Below are positions 24,441 through 32,188 of a stretch of DNA of 64,000 nt, in pieces. How positions within the stretch are numbered: the first letter of the stretch is position 1; each line of letters starts with the position of its first letter. The notes beneath the pieces were generated by a model. The model was given only the letters and a program-made list of their open reading frames with translations, did not search any database and was not told the origin of the DNA. This stretch comes from Flagellimonas sp. 389 (GTDB taxonomy: Bacteria; Bacteroidota; Bacteroidia; Flavobacteriales; Flavobacteriaceae). The position numbers and the translations under genes were made by a program. The stretch spans positions 1 to 64,000 of the forward strand of contig NZ_JAHCMU010000021.1 of assembly GCF_018449435.1 (NCBI RefSeq). The letters run 5' to 3'.

Positions 24441-24683
24441 GTGGCCACAGTTACCGACCTTAAACAAGGGCAAAAGGGAATTATACGCGATTTTTTAGGA
24501 ACTGCTCTTCCTATAAAATTATTGGAATTGGGATGCTTGCCCGGTAACATGGTGGAACTGATACAGACAGCGCCTTTAAACGACCCTATTTACATTAACG
24601 TAAATGGAAGCCACATAGCCATAAGACGTTCTTTGGCCAAACTTATTGAACTTGATGTTATTGAAGACTCCGCAACCCTATGA
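24441..24683 (+). CDS. feoA: FeoA family ferrous iron transport protein
   Basis: An 80-residue SH3-like FeoA protein starting at GTG (VATVTDLKQGQKGIIRDF), with LELGCLPGNMVELI and the end YINVNGSHIAIRRSLAKLI. It is a cytoplasmic partner that supports FeoB-driven iron(II) uptake. It overlaps feoB by 4 bp (ATGA), so translation is coupled. Confidence 0.93.
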   Translation: MATVTDLKQGQKGIIRDFLGTALPIKLLELGCLPGNMVELIQTAPLNDPIYINVNGSHIAIRRSLAKLIELDVIEDSATL

Positions 24684-26917
24684 GCAAAAAAATCAACGTT
24701 GCACTTATTGGGAATCCTAACACCGGAAAAACTTCCGTTTTTAACCAACTTACAGGATTAAAACAGAAAGTAGGCAACTATCCAGGCATTACGGTCGAAA
24801 AAAAAGAAGGAATCTGCAAACTACCCATGGGTGTCAAAGCCCATATTCTTGACCTACCTGGCACTTATAGTCTAAATACTACTTCATTGGACGAAAGCGT
24901 GGTCATAGAGCTTTTGTTAAATAAAAACGATAAAGATTACCCAGACGTTGCCGTTGTCATAAGCGACGTCGAAAACCTGAAAAGGAATCTATTGTTATTT
25001 ACTCAAATAAAGGATTTGCGGGTTCCAACGATTTTGGTCATCAATATGTCCGATAGGATGTCCAGGAAAGGGATTACACTTGATGTTGAGACCTTAGAAA
25101 AAAAACTGGATACAAAAATTGCACTGGTAAGTACCAGAAAACGCAATGGCATTGCGCGCATTAAGGAGTTAATTGCCGACTATACAGCATTGTCCACTTC
25201 ACCAAATGTAAATACCGCTAGAATTTCCCCCGAATACTTTGAGCGTTTACAGAAAGCTTTCCCAAAAGAGGATTTGTACAAACTTTGGTTGGTTATTACT
25301 CAAGATGTGAATTTTATGCGTATTGAGAAGAAGCGGATTCAAGATGCCACTTCATTTTCTACAAAATCCAAAGCAGAGCTCAAAAAACTACAGCATAAAG
25401 AAACTGTATTACGTTACAAATTTATTAATGACACTTTAAAAGAAACCTACAATGTAAATTTTCAAGCCGCTAAAGGATTAAGGGCTTCCCTTGACAAAAT
25501 CTTGACTCATAAGATTTTTGGCTACATTATTTTCTTTGTCATTCTACTCACTATTTTTCAGGCTATTTTCGACTGGAGCACCTATCCCATGGACTTTATC
25601 GACGAGCAATTTGCAATGGCTGGGGAATGGATCAAAAACACCTTACCTCCTGGAGTATTTACAGATTTATTGGCCGAAGGTATTCTTGCGGGCATTGGAG
25701 GCATCGTCATCTTTATTCCACAAATAGCCTTTTTATTCTTGTTCATTGCACTACTTGAAGAGACAGGGTATATGAGTAGAGTAGTTTTTCTAATGGATAA
25801 ACTCATGCGTCCTTTTGGGTTAAGTGGTAAAAGTGTTGTACCGCTTATATCAGGTACGGCATGCGCCATCCCCGCAGTTATGGCGACCAGAACCATTGAA
25901 AACTGGAAAGAACGGTTGATTACCATTTTAGTAACACCGTTTACCACCTGTTCTGCCAGACTACCGGTTTATCTTATCCTTATTGCCCTGGTAATCCCTG
26001 AAGGGCGATTTTTAGGATTAAGCTATCAGGCATTAACATTGATGCTCTTATATCTTTTGGGATTTGGAATGGCCATTTTTTCAGCCATGGTATTGAATAA
26101 GATCCTTAAAATAAGAAGTAGTTCCGTTTTTATGGTAGAAATGCCCACATACAGGCTTCCACTAATAAAAAACGTTGCCTACACTGTTCTGGAAAAGACC
26201 AAAAGTTTTGTTTTTGGGGCAGGAAAGATTATTCTGGCAATTTCAATCGTGCTTTGGTTTTTGGGCTCCAATGGTTATTCAAAGGATTTTAAAAATGCGG
26301 AAGAAATCGTAAGCAAAAGAATTGAGGAACAAGGATTGTCCACCTATAGCAAAAATTACATTCAGAATAATATTACTGCATATAAGCAGCATACAAAATT
26401 GAGTGTCGTCGACCAGTCTAATGCCATTGGATTAAAATCACTACAAGATTCTGTGCAAATAATGACAAATATTCTTAAAGAAAGAGCAAGAGCACAGGAA
26501 ATAGCAAGCTACCGATTAGAACATTCATACATAGGTAACTTAGGTAAGACTATAGAACCTTTGGTACGACCATTGGGCTATGATTGGAAAATAGGAATCG
26601 CAGTAATCACCTCTTTTGCAGCTAGAGAAGTATTTGTAGGTACTTTGGCAACCATTTATAGTGTTGGCAATGATGAAGAAGAAACCATTAAAAGTAGAAT
26701 GGCTGCCGAGCTGCACCATTCGGGGAAAAAGCCCCTTTTCAACTTAGCTTCAGGAATTTCTTTAATGCTATTCTACGCTTTTGCCATGCAGTGCATGAGT
26801 ACCTTAGCTATTGTAAAAAAAGAGACCAACTCTTGGAAGTGGCCCTTGTTACAATTACTAAGTATGAGCATTATTGCGTATCTTGTAGCATTGACCGCTT
26901 ATCAAATTCTTAACTAA
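24680..26917 (+). CDS. feoB: ferrous iron transporter FeoB
   Basis: A 745-residue inner-membrane iron(II) transporter with an N-terminal G domain: G1 GNPNTGKTSVFNQLTG, G3 DLPGTYSL, G4 NMSD. The membrane part starts near residue 280 and has two Gate repeats, with GTACAIPAVMATRTI and PFTTCSARLPVYLILIAL in the first and TSFAAREVFVGTLATIYSVG in the second. Length is normal. It is the middle gene of feoA-feoB-small Cys-rich protein. It takes up iron in low-oxygen niches; Fur control is likely but no clear box was found. Confidence 0.96.
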   Translation: MSKKINVALIGNPNTGKTSVFNQLTGLKQKVGNYPGITVEKKEGICKLPMGVKAHILDLPGTYSLNTTSLDESVVIELLLNKNDKDYPDVAVVISDVENLKRNLLLFTQIKDLRVPTILVINMSDRMSRKGITLDVETLEKKLDTKIALVSTRKRNGIARIKELIADYTALSTSPNVNTARISPEYFERLQKAFPKEDLYKLWLVITQDVNFMRIEKKRIQDATSFSTKSKAELKKLQHKETVLRYKFINDTLKETYNVNFQAAKGLRASLDKILTHKIFGYIIFFVILLTIFQAIFDWSTYPMDFIDEQFAMAGEWIKNTLPPGVFTDLLAEGILAGIGGIVIFIPQIAFLFLFIALLEETGYMSRVVFLMDKLMRPFGLSGKSVVPLISGTACAIPAVMATRTIENWKERLITILVTPFTTCSARLPVYLILIALVIPEGRFLGLSYQALTLMLLYLLGFGMAIFSAMVLNKILKIRSSSVFMVEMPTYRLPLIKNVAYTVLEKTKSFVFGAGKIILAISIVLWFLGSNGYSKDFKNAEEIVSKRIEEQGLSTYSKNYIQNNITAYKQHTKLSVVDQSNAIGLKSLQDSVQIMTNILKERARAQEIASYRLEHSYIGNLGKTIEPLVRPLGYDWKIGIAVITSFAAREVFVGTLATIYSVGNDEEETIKSRMAAELHHSGKKPLFNLASGISLMLFYAFAMQCMSTLAIVKKETNSWKWPLLQLLSMSIIAYLVALTAYQILN

Positions 26918-27066
26918 TGGATCTTCTGCAACACTATTTGATGTACCTGACCTTAACCGTCGCGATTGGATATTTGTTATGGAAATTTGTGCTGCCCAAG
27001 TCTTTGGTTTCAAGTAAAAAAAAGACTTCAAAATCTTGTGGGCAAGAAGATTGTGGATGCAACTGA
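26917..27066 (+). CDS. FeoB-associated Cys-rich membrane protein
   Basis: A 49-residue protein whose ATG shares one base with the feoB stop (TAATG). It has one membrane helix (LMYLTLTVAIGYLLWKFVL), a short basic stretch (SSKKKTSKS) and the terminal Cys cluster CGQEDCGCN. This is the layout of the FeoB-associated Cys-rich (P12/FeoC-like) family, thought to assist FeoB perhaps through an iron or iron-sulfur site. The gene is complete; the 210-bp gap after it shows no further gene. Confidence 0.85.
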   Translation: MDLLQHYLMYLTLTVAIGYLLWKFVLPKSLVSSKKKTSKSCGQEDCGCN

Positions 27067-27276
27067 ATACTGGTTGATGGTTGATAAAAAATCTACTCTT
27101 TGCGTATTTCGCACTTTTTCCTATTTCATACTTTGTACTTCCCGCCTCGTACTTTAAACGATATCAACATTCAAATCCCTCCTTCAGAAAATAATTTTTC
27201 AAAAAAGTTTCACCGCTGTGTAACCTTTTCTAAATTCCTGATTCTATAGCATAACAACACCAATTAAAAAGAAGAT

Positions 27277-27801
27277 TTGAAAGAGCTTTCAGATGAAATG
27301 ATAATGCAAAAAGTTGCTTTGGGCAATCTGGATTTGTTAAAAGTTCTTTTTGACCGACATCATAAACATATATATAATTTTTTGTACAAAATGTCGGGAG
27401 ACAGTATGTTGAGTGAGGATTTAACACAAGATGTCTTTTATAAGTTGATCAAGTACAGAAGTTCGTACAAGAACGGGTCTTTTCTGTCGTGGTTGTTTAC
27501 CATAGCGAGAAATAATTTAAAAACCCACTTTACCAGAAACCATCGAAACCATGATGATATCGATGTACTTGAATTTCAACCTGTAGAAAATGGGGAAACT
27601 GAAAAAGAAGATTATTCGCATTTACAAAACGCACTCAATAAGCTAGATTCAGCAGATAGAGAACTCATCATCTTGAACCGGTTTCAAGAAGTGAAGTACG
27701 AAGAACTGGCAGAAATTATTGGAAGTACCCCGGGAGCTGTAAAAACAAGGGTCTGTAGGGTATTAAAAAAACTTAAGAATATTTATTTAGAAAATATATA
27801 G
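27277..27801 (+). CDS. ECF-type RNA polymerase sigma factor
   Basis: A 174-residue sigma-70 factor starting at TTG (LKELSDEMIMQK). Region 2 is seen in LLKVLFDRHHKHIYNFLYKM and LSEDLTQDVFYKLIKYRSSY, and region 4 in FQEVKYEELAEIIGSTPGAV followed by KTRVCRVLKKLKNIY. It is paired two bases ahead of a zinc-finger anti-sigma gene and followed by surface and periplasmic proteins likely under its control. GTAACC at 27220-27225 resembles an ECF -35 box and may be an autoregulated promoter (weak). Confidence 0.92.
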   Translation: MKELSDEMIMQKVALGNLDLLKVLFDRHHKHIYNFLYKMSGDSMLSEDLTQDVFYKLIKYRSSYKNGSFLSWLFTIARNNLKTHFTRNHRNHDDIDVLEFQPVENGETEKEDYSHLQNALNKLDSADRELIILNRFQEVKYEELAEIIGSTPGAVKTRVCRVLKKLKNIYLENI

Positions 27802-27803
27802 CT

Positions 27804-28595
27804 ATGAAAAACAATCATGTCTCGGATTTGCTCCCAGAATATCTGGACAATACATTGAGCGATAGCGTTAAGCAGAAAACGGAACAACACCTAGCAAACT
27901 GTATACAATGTAAGCTAGAGCTGGACGAAATGAAACTCTTGTTCAATGCCTTTAAAAACGATGCTATAACTGTTCCTTCAGATAGGCTATCGGCCAAGTT
28001 TGAAGCAGCTTTAAACCAAGAAAAATCCGCTACCGCAAAAGTAGTTTCAATTGCTCCCAAAAAAGAAAAGTCCAATTGGGCATCCAATTTACTCAAGGTA
28101 GCTGCGAGTATTGCATTACTGGTTACTTCTTTTCAAATAGGTAGGGTGATACAATCACAGAAAAACAATCAAGAGTTGGTTGTTCTACAAGACGAGACCC
28201 TTCAATTTAAGCAAGCTGCAATGCTTTCCCTTATGGAAAACCAGTCCGCCAGTAAACGCATACAGGGTGTAAATTATATTGAAGAATTTCCAAACCCCGA
28301 CGAAGCTATCGTAAAAGCATTAACAGACCGATTGCTAAACGACGAGAACGATAATGTACGTTTAAATGCCTTTGAGGCGCTCTCAAACTTCACTGCTTCA
28401 GAAACCGTAAAGACCGCATTCATAAAAACGTTGGAAAAAGAGAAAAACCCGAGCATACAGGTCGCTATTATACAAGCATTGGTCAAAATACAGGAGAAGA
28501 AAGCCATAGCTCCTATGCAAAAGTTGCTGGAACAAGAAGACACCCAGCCGTTTATTAAAAAAGAAATAACAGAAGGATTACCAAAAATTATATAA
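27804..28595 (+). CDS. zinc-finger anti-sigma factor with HEAT repeats
   Basis: A 263-residue membrane protein. Residues 1-45 form a zf-HC2 anti-sigma domain with H-x3-C-x2-C (QHLANCIQCKLE), the helix WASNLLKVAASIALLVTSF is at about residues 93-111, and the periplasmic end has HEAT-like repeats (AIVKALTDRLLNDENDNVRL, VQVAIIQALVKIQEKKAI-like units). It should hold the sigma factor of 27277-27801 at the membrane until a signal is sensed, perhaps through the HEAT domain. The start is 2 bp after the sigma stop. Confidence 0.9.
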   Translation: MKNNHVSDLLPEYLDNTLSDSVKQKTEQHLANCIQCKLELDEMKLLFNAFKNDAITVPSDRLSAKFEAALNQEKSATAKVVSIAPKKEKSNWASNLLKVAASIALLVTSFQIGRVIQSQKNNQELVVLQDETLQFKQAAMLSLMENQSASKRIQGVNYIEEFPNPDEAIVKALTDRLLNDENDNVRLNAFEALSNFTASETVKTAFIKTLEKEKNPSIQVAIIQALVKIQEKKAIAPMQKLLEQEDTQPFIKKEITEGLPKII

Positions 28596-28601
28596 ACACA
28601 C

Positions 28602-28642
28602 GTGCTGAGCATTGTCGAAGCATCAAAAAACGAAAAATCATG
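28602..28642 (+). repeat. shared leader repeat, copy 1
   Basis: GTGCTGAGCATTGTCGAA followed by CATCAAAAAACGAAAAATC up to the ATG of the DUF4097 gene. The same two blocks recur before the ankyrin gene (29420-29460), and the second block alone before the next DUF4097 gene (30135-30157). The first block resembles the TGAGCxxxGTCGAA element I know to be scattered between genes in flavobacteria. Confidence 0.75.
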
Positions 28643-29392
28643 AAACAGTTAACACTAATTTTATTCGCATTGGCCATAGGAACAAGTGCTAAATCCCAAT
28701 CAGATTACACCAAATCCTTAAGTGGTATCGAATGGGTGAAGATCGAATCAAAATCGGACATTATACTAAAAACACATACTACGGATGAACTATTGATAAA
28801 AAACAGTAGAAGCTCAGAAGTATCCCAAAGGGCGAAAGGCCTTAGACTTATTGGCGAAGGAGGCTCCGACAATACCGATGTTGGTTTTTATGTAGTACAG
28901 GATGGAAACACCTTAATCGTCAAAAACCTGAGAAAGAATGACGAAGGGGAAATCTACTTGCCCAAGGACCAAAATGTATCGGTTAAAAGCACATGGAATG
29001 GCGACATTGAGATGAGCGGCTTTCATGGAGAAATCGAAGCAGATGCGGAATTAAACGGTAGTATAGAGATCTTGGACGCAAGAGGTCCTGTTACCGCCAA
29101 TGCCCTAAACGGAGAAATAACCGTAGTCTTTGGAAAGGTAAATCAAGACTCTCCCATCTCTATTTATACAACAAATGACGAAGTGGATGTCACCCTCCCT
29201 TCGGATACTCCATCAGACTTGGTCATGAGTACGACCAATGGAGATATTTATACCGATTTTGAGCTTACGCGGGAAGAAAAGGATGGACTAAAATCAATGT
29301 CCGGCAGAAAAGTAAAAGCAACGATCAACAATGGAGGAGTGAATATCTCACTAAAGTCCACCAATGGAACTATTTATCTAAGAAAAAAATAA
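28640..29392 (+). CDS. DUF4097 family protein, exported
   Basis: A 250-residue protein with a signal peptide (MKQLTLILFALAIGTSAKS) and a right-handed beta-helix-like DUF4097 repeat region (DIEMSGFHGEIEADAELNGS, ALNGEITVVFGKV, STTNGDIYTDFELT). These surface or periplasmic proteins commonly follow ECF sigma/anti-sigma pairs in Bacteroidetes and may shape or sense the envelope. It is 45 bp behind the anti-sigma gene and similar to 30155-30868. Confidence 0.85.
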   Translation: MKQLTLILFALAIGTSAKSQSDYTKSLSGIEWVKIESKSDIILKTHTTDELLIKNSRSSEVSQRAKGLRLIGEGGSDNTDVGFYVVQDGNTLIVKNLRKNDEGEIYLPKDQNVSVKSTWNGDIEMSGFHGEIEADAELNGSIEILDARGPVTANALNGEITVVFGKVNQDSPISIYTTNDEVDVTLPSDTPSDLVMSTTNGDIYTDFELTREEKDGLKSMSGRKVKATINNGGVNISLKSTNGTIYLRKK

Positions 29393-29395
29393 GCT

Positions 29396-29460
29396 GTACA
29401 GAGCGAAGTCGAAATACTTGTGCTGAGCAAAGTCGAAACATCAAAAAACAAACAATCATG
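29396..29460 (+). repeat. shared leader repeat, copy 2 (double)
   Basis: Contains a degenerate copy GTACAGAGCGAAGTCGAA (29396-29413) and a better one GTGCTGAGCAAAGTCGAA (29420-29437), then CATCAAAAAACAAACAATC leading into the ATG of the ankyrin gene. Confidence 0.75.
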
Positions 29461-30123
29461 AAAAAAACTAGAACCTTATTTTTAACCGTATTCACGTTAC
29501 TTGGATTTCTTAGCATGCTATCCCAGGCCAAAAGAACAGATGTCGATTCTTGTAAAACCTTGCTCAAAGCGATTGAAGCCAATGAAGCAGAAGAAATTAT
29601 ACAACTTCTTGAAACCACCGACCCAAATTGTACGTGCCAATGGAACAGCGATCCACGAACACCTTTGGTCTTGGCAGGAAGAATGGGGAATCTTAAAATC
29701 GTAAAGCAGTTAATAACCTTAGGTGCAGATGTAAAGTTCCATAGTAAAGGAGATGAAACCCCATTGATGGCAGCCTCATTAAATGATAATCTGGCACTTG
29801 TTGACTATTTGATACAACAAGGCGCTATGATAAACAGAGAACTTTCTGGTGATGGCACTGCACTGTTGATTGCCGCAAGAGAAGGTAATTATGAGGTCGT
29901 GAGCTACCTTATTAAAAATGGTGCCAAAGTCAATACTATCGTGAGAGGTGATGGTACCGCATTGATACAGGCTGCAAAAAACGGTCATAAAAGGGTCGCA
30001 GGACTTTTATTAAAAAACGGGGCAAATCCAAAGCTGGAGGCCCCAGGTGATGAAAACCCCATGTACCACGCGCTTGTCTCCAATGACGAGAAAATGGTTT
30101 CCCTTTTAAGAAAGTACCTGTAA
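29458..30123 (+). CDS. ankyrin repeat protein, exported
   Basis: A 221-residue protein with a signal peptide (TLFLTVFTLLGFLSMLSQA) and about five ankyrin repeats (TPLVLAGRMGNLKIVKQLIT, TPLMAASLNDNLALVDYLIQ, ALLIAAREGNYEVVSYLIKN, ALIQAAKNGHKRVAGLLLKN). It probably acts as a periplasmic protein-binding scaffold. It lies between two DUF4097 genes that share its leader sequence, so all three are probably co-regulated. Confidence 0.88.
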   Translation: MKKTRTLFLTVFTLLGFLSMLSQAKRTDVDSCKTLLKAIEANEAEEIIQLLETTDPNCTCQWNSDPRTPLVLAGRMGNLKIVKQLITLGADVKFHSKGDETPLMAASLNDNLALVDYLIQQGAMINRELSGDGTALLIAAREGNYEVVSYLIKNGAKVNTIVRGDGTALIQAAKNGHKRVAGLLLKNGANPKLEAPGDENPMYHALVSNDEKMVSLLRKYL

Positions 30124-30134
30124 GAAAGTTTATA

Positions 30135-30157
30135 GCATCAAAAAACGAACAATCATG
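30135..30157 (+). repeat. shared leader repeat, copy 3
   Basis: CATCAAAAAACGAACAATC directly before the ATG at 30155, without the TGAGC-type block. It matches the leaders at 28621 and 29439. Confidence 0.7.
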
Positions 30158-30868
30158 AAACAATTAGTAATACTACTGATGGTAGGTTTTCTATACCTAC
30201 CGTTGAATGCCCAAAGAATCATTGAAAAGAATATTGGACTTAACAACCGGACCGTTTCCGTTGATGTGAAATTCGCTTCGGACATCAAAGTGAAGACATG
30301 GGATAAATCTACGGTATACTTTAAAGCAGAGATAATGACCGAGGGTGAAAAATATCTTGACCTGTACAAACTCGATGTAAAGGAAAGCTCCAGTTCCATC
30401 ACAATTACTTCAGAGACAAAAGCAATTTTTAAGGCACTCCAAGAAGAGCGCGATAAAAACAGGCCAGATGGAAAAAAACGTTATTATTTTACCAATCAAA
30501 TGTATCAGTTTGATTATACCTTGTACGTGCCCAAAAATGCCAATTTCTCCGTGAGCAGCATCAATGGGGATTTAAAAGCAGAAATCATTGAAGGGGATTT
30601 TACTGCCGATTTGATCAATGGCACTATCGATATCAAAAAATACAAGGGAGACTTAGATTTAAAAACCATCAATGGAGAGATAGATGTAACACTCACAGAT
30701 ACTACGCTCAGCGCAGAAACAGTTCACGGGCAAATCTATGCAGATGAAAAACTGGACTTGCAGGTGACCGACCGCCACGTTGGTCAAAAAGTCAAAGGTA
30801 ACTTTGGAAACGCCACCAACAGCTTGCGGTTAGATACCGTAAACGGGAACATGTATCTTAGGCTTTAA
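30155..30868 (+). CDS. DUF4097 family protein, exported (second copy)
   Basis: A 237-residue paralogue of 28640-29392 with a signal peptide (MKQLVILLMVGFLYLPLNA) and the DUF4097 pattern of stacked strands (FSVSSINGDLKAEIIEGDFT, LINGTIDIKKYKGDLDL, KTINGEIDVTLT). It closes the sigma, anti-sigma, DUF4097, ankyrin, DUF4097 row and ends nine bases from the convergent DUF423 gene. Confidence 0.85.
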   Translation: MKQLVILLMVGFLYLPLNAQRIIEKNIGLNNRTVSVDVKFASDIKVKTWDKSTVYFKAEIMTEGEKYLDLYKLDVKESSSSITITSETKAIFKALQEERDKNRPDGKKRYYFTNQMYQFDYTLYVPKNANFSVSSINGDLKAEIIEGDFTADLINGTIDIKKYKGDLDLKTINGEIDVTLTDTTLSAETVHGQIYADEKLDLQVTDRHVGQKVKGNFGNATNSLRLDTVNGNMYLRL

Positions 30869-30876
30869 AATGATAT

Positions 30877-31269
30877 TTACAGTATTGGAGCGATAAAAGA
30901 ATAGAGCAACAAGGCCCAACCAATCACTAACAACAAACCTCCCAGTGGTGTAACGGGTCCAAGAAAACGAAGTTTTTTTCCGTTGGCAGCGTTTAGACAT
31001 AAACCATAAATACTGAAGGAAAATAACAAAATGCCTATAATGAAACAATAGGCGATATAGCTATCTAAAGATTGGTCAAAGCCTAAATTGAAGCTCAGTA
31101 TGACGAGCAAAATAGCATGGTACATTTGATATTTCACCCCAGTCTCAAAACTATGGAGGAGTTCTGGGGTGAGTTTCTTTTTTAGGTCATGTGCACCGAA
31201 TGCACCAAAAATAACCGCCAAAAGTCCGTAAAGAGCACCCATAACTTGGGCCAGTAAAATCGTTTCCAT
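30877..31269 (-). CDS. DUF423 family membrane protein
   Basis: A 130-residue inner-membrane protein with four helices: LYGLLAVIFGAFGAHDLKKK at the start (family hallmark FGAFGAHxL), the HAILLVILSF segment, the LLFSFSIYGL helix and the PLGGLLLVIGWALLLYSF end. Function of the family is not known. It is in a short minus-strand run with the DUF2141 gene. Confidence 0.9.
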   Translation of the reverse strand: METILLAQVMGALYGLLAVIFGAFGAHDLKKKLTPELLHSFETGVKYQMYHAILLVILSFNLGFDQSLDSYIAYCFIIGILLFSFSIYGLCLNAANGKKLRFLGPVTPLGGLLLVIGWALLLYSFIAPIL

Positions 31270-31294
31270 AAGAATGTCGTTGCTTAATGTAAAT

Positions 31295-31702
31295 TTATAA
31301 GTCTATGCGAATTTCAAAGTCCGAAGTTACTCTAAAAGCACATTCCTCATATTTTGGGGGACCAAACGTTTTCATTTTGGCATTGGAAAAGGCTACTTTT
31401 TCTTTGGGAATCCCCAACCAATTGGTATCCAACTCGTCATTGCCATTCTTATCATAAAACAGTGCTATGGCATACTTTCCAGTGGGGATATCATCAATTT
31501 TTAAACTGACCTTTCCTTTTTTGGCAGAGGTGCTTCCAGATTTAAAAACACCTTCAAACTTTAAAAAAGTTGCATCAGAATCATAAACTGCCACGTTAAT
31601 ATTTCCCTCTTCCGAAGGAATGTTGGTCACATTTACCGTAATCGTATGTTGTGAAAGCAAAAAGACAGGAATTAAAAAGAAGGAAAAACAAATAAGTCTC
31701 AT
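31295..31702 (-). CDS. DUF2141 family protein, exported
   Basis: A 135-residue protein with a signal peptide (MRLICFSFFLIPVFLLSQ) and the DUF2141 beta-sandwich pattern: GNINVAVYDSDATFLK, LKIDDIPTGKYAIALFYDKN, LDTNWLGIPKEKVAFSNAK and the end FGPPKYEECAF. Members are secreted or periplasmic and have no settled role; some lie near carotenoid genes. It is 25 bp upstream of the DUF423 gene. Confidence 0.9.
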   Translation of the reverse strand: MRLICFSFFLIPVFLLSQHTITVNVTNIPSEEGNINVAVYDSDATFLKFEGVFKSGSTSAKKGKVSLKIDDIPTGKYAIALFYDKNGNDELDTNWLGIPKEKVAFSNAKMKTFGPPKYEECAFRVTSDFEIRIDL

Positions 31703-31753
31703 AGGTACTATTGGTATCAGCTTTTTTTAGAAAAACACATATTGTGCCAAAAC

Positions 31754-32188
31754 TTAATTGGGGTCTTTGAGTTGTGCCAGTAATTCAGCATCTAATTCCT
31801 CGTAAAATTGTTGGGTCTGCAAGCTATCATTAAAATTTAGATACGTCTTTAACGAATCATGATGGACCAGCTTTATTTTTTGTTGCATTAAATCATCTAC
31901 AAAAACATAAACTTTGGTCTGTGTAATGGAATCGTTGAACACTCCCTTCTCCTTTGCCATCCAAGAGAATCCGTTAAAACGTTCCATTTCGGGTAGTTTA
32001 TCGACCAATAAAAGACTGTCGATTTCCGCTATTGGGATGTTCTGGTAATAGATGCCAGATAGGATTCTAAGCTCCCCTTCTTCAATTTTATGCCAGTTTT
32101 TATAGTGTAGGATAAATGCAAAAACGCAAACAACGAGTGTTACAACAATTATGATATTCCACAACCAATGCCGTTTCTTTTTATTCAT
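31754..32188 (-). CDS. membrane-anchored hypothetical protein
   Basis: 144 residues from the ATG at 32188 (MNKKKRHWLWNIIIVVTLVV), with one N-terminal helix and a soluble domain outside (GIPIAEIDSLLLVDKL-like stretch, then FVDDLMQQKIKLVHHDSLKT). The start overlaps the end of the S9 peptidase gene by 8 bp, so it is translated with it and may be its partner. No family recognised. Confidence 0.7.
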   Translation of the reverse strand: MNKKKRHWLWNIIIVVTLVVCVFAFILHYKNWHKIEEGELRILSGIYYQNIPIAEIDSLLLVDKLPEMERFNGFSWMAKEKGVFNDSITQTKVYVFVDDLMQQKIKLVHHDSLKTYLNFNDSLQTQQFYEELDAELLAQLKDPN

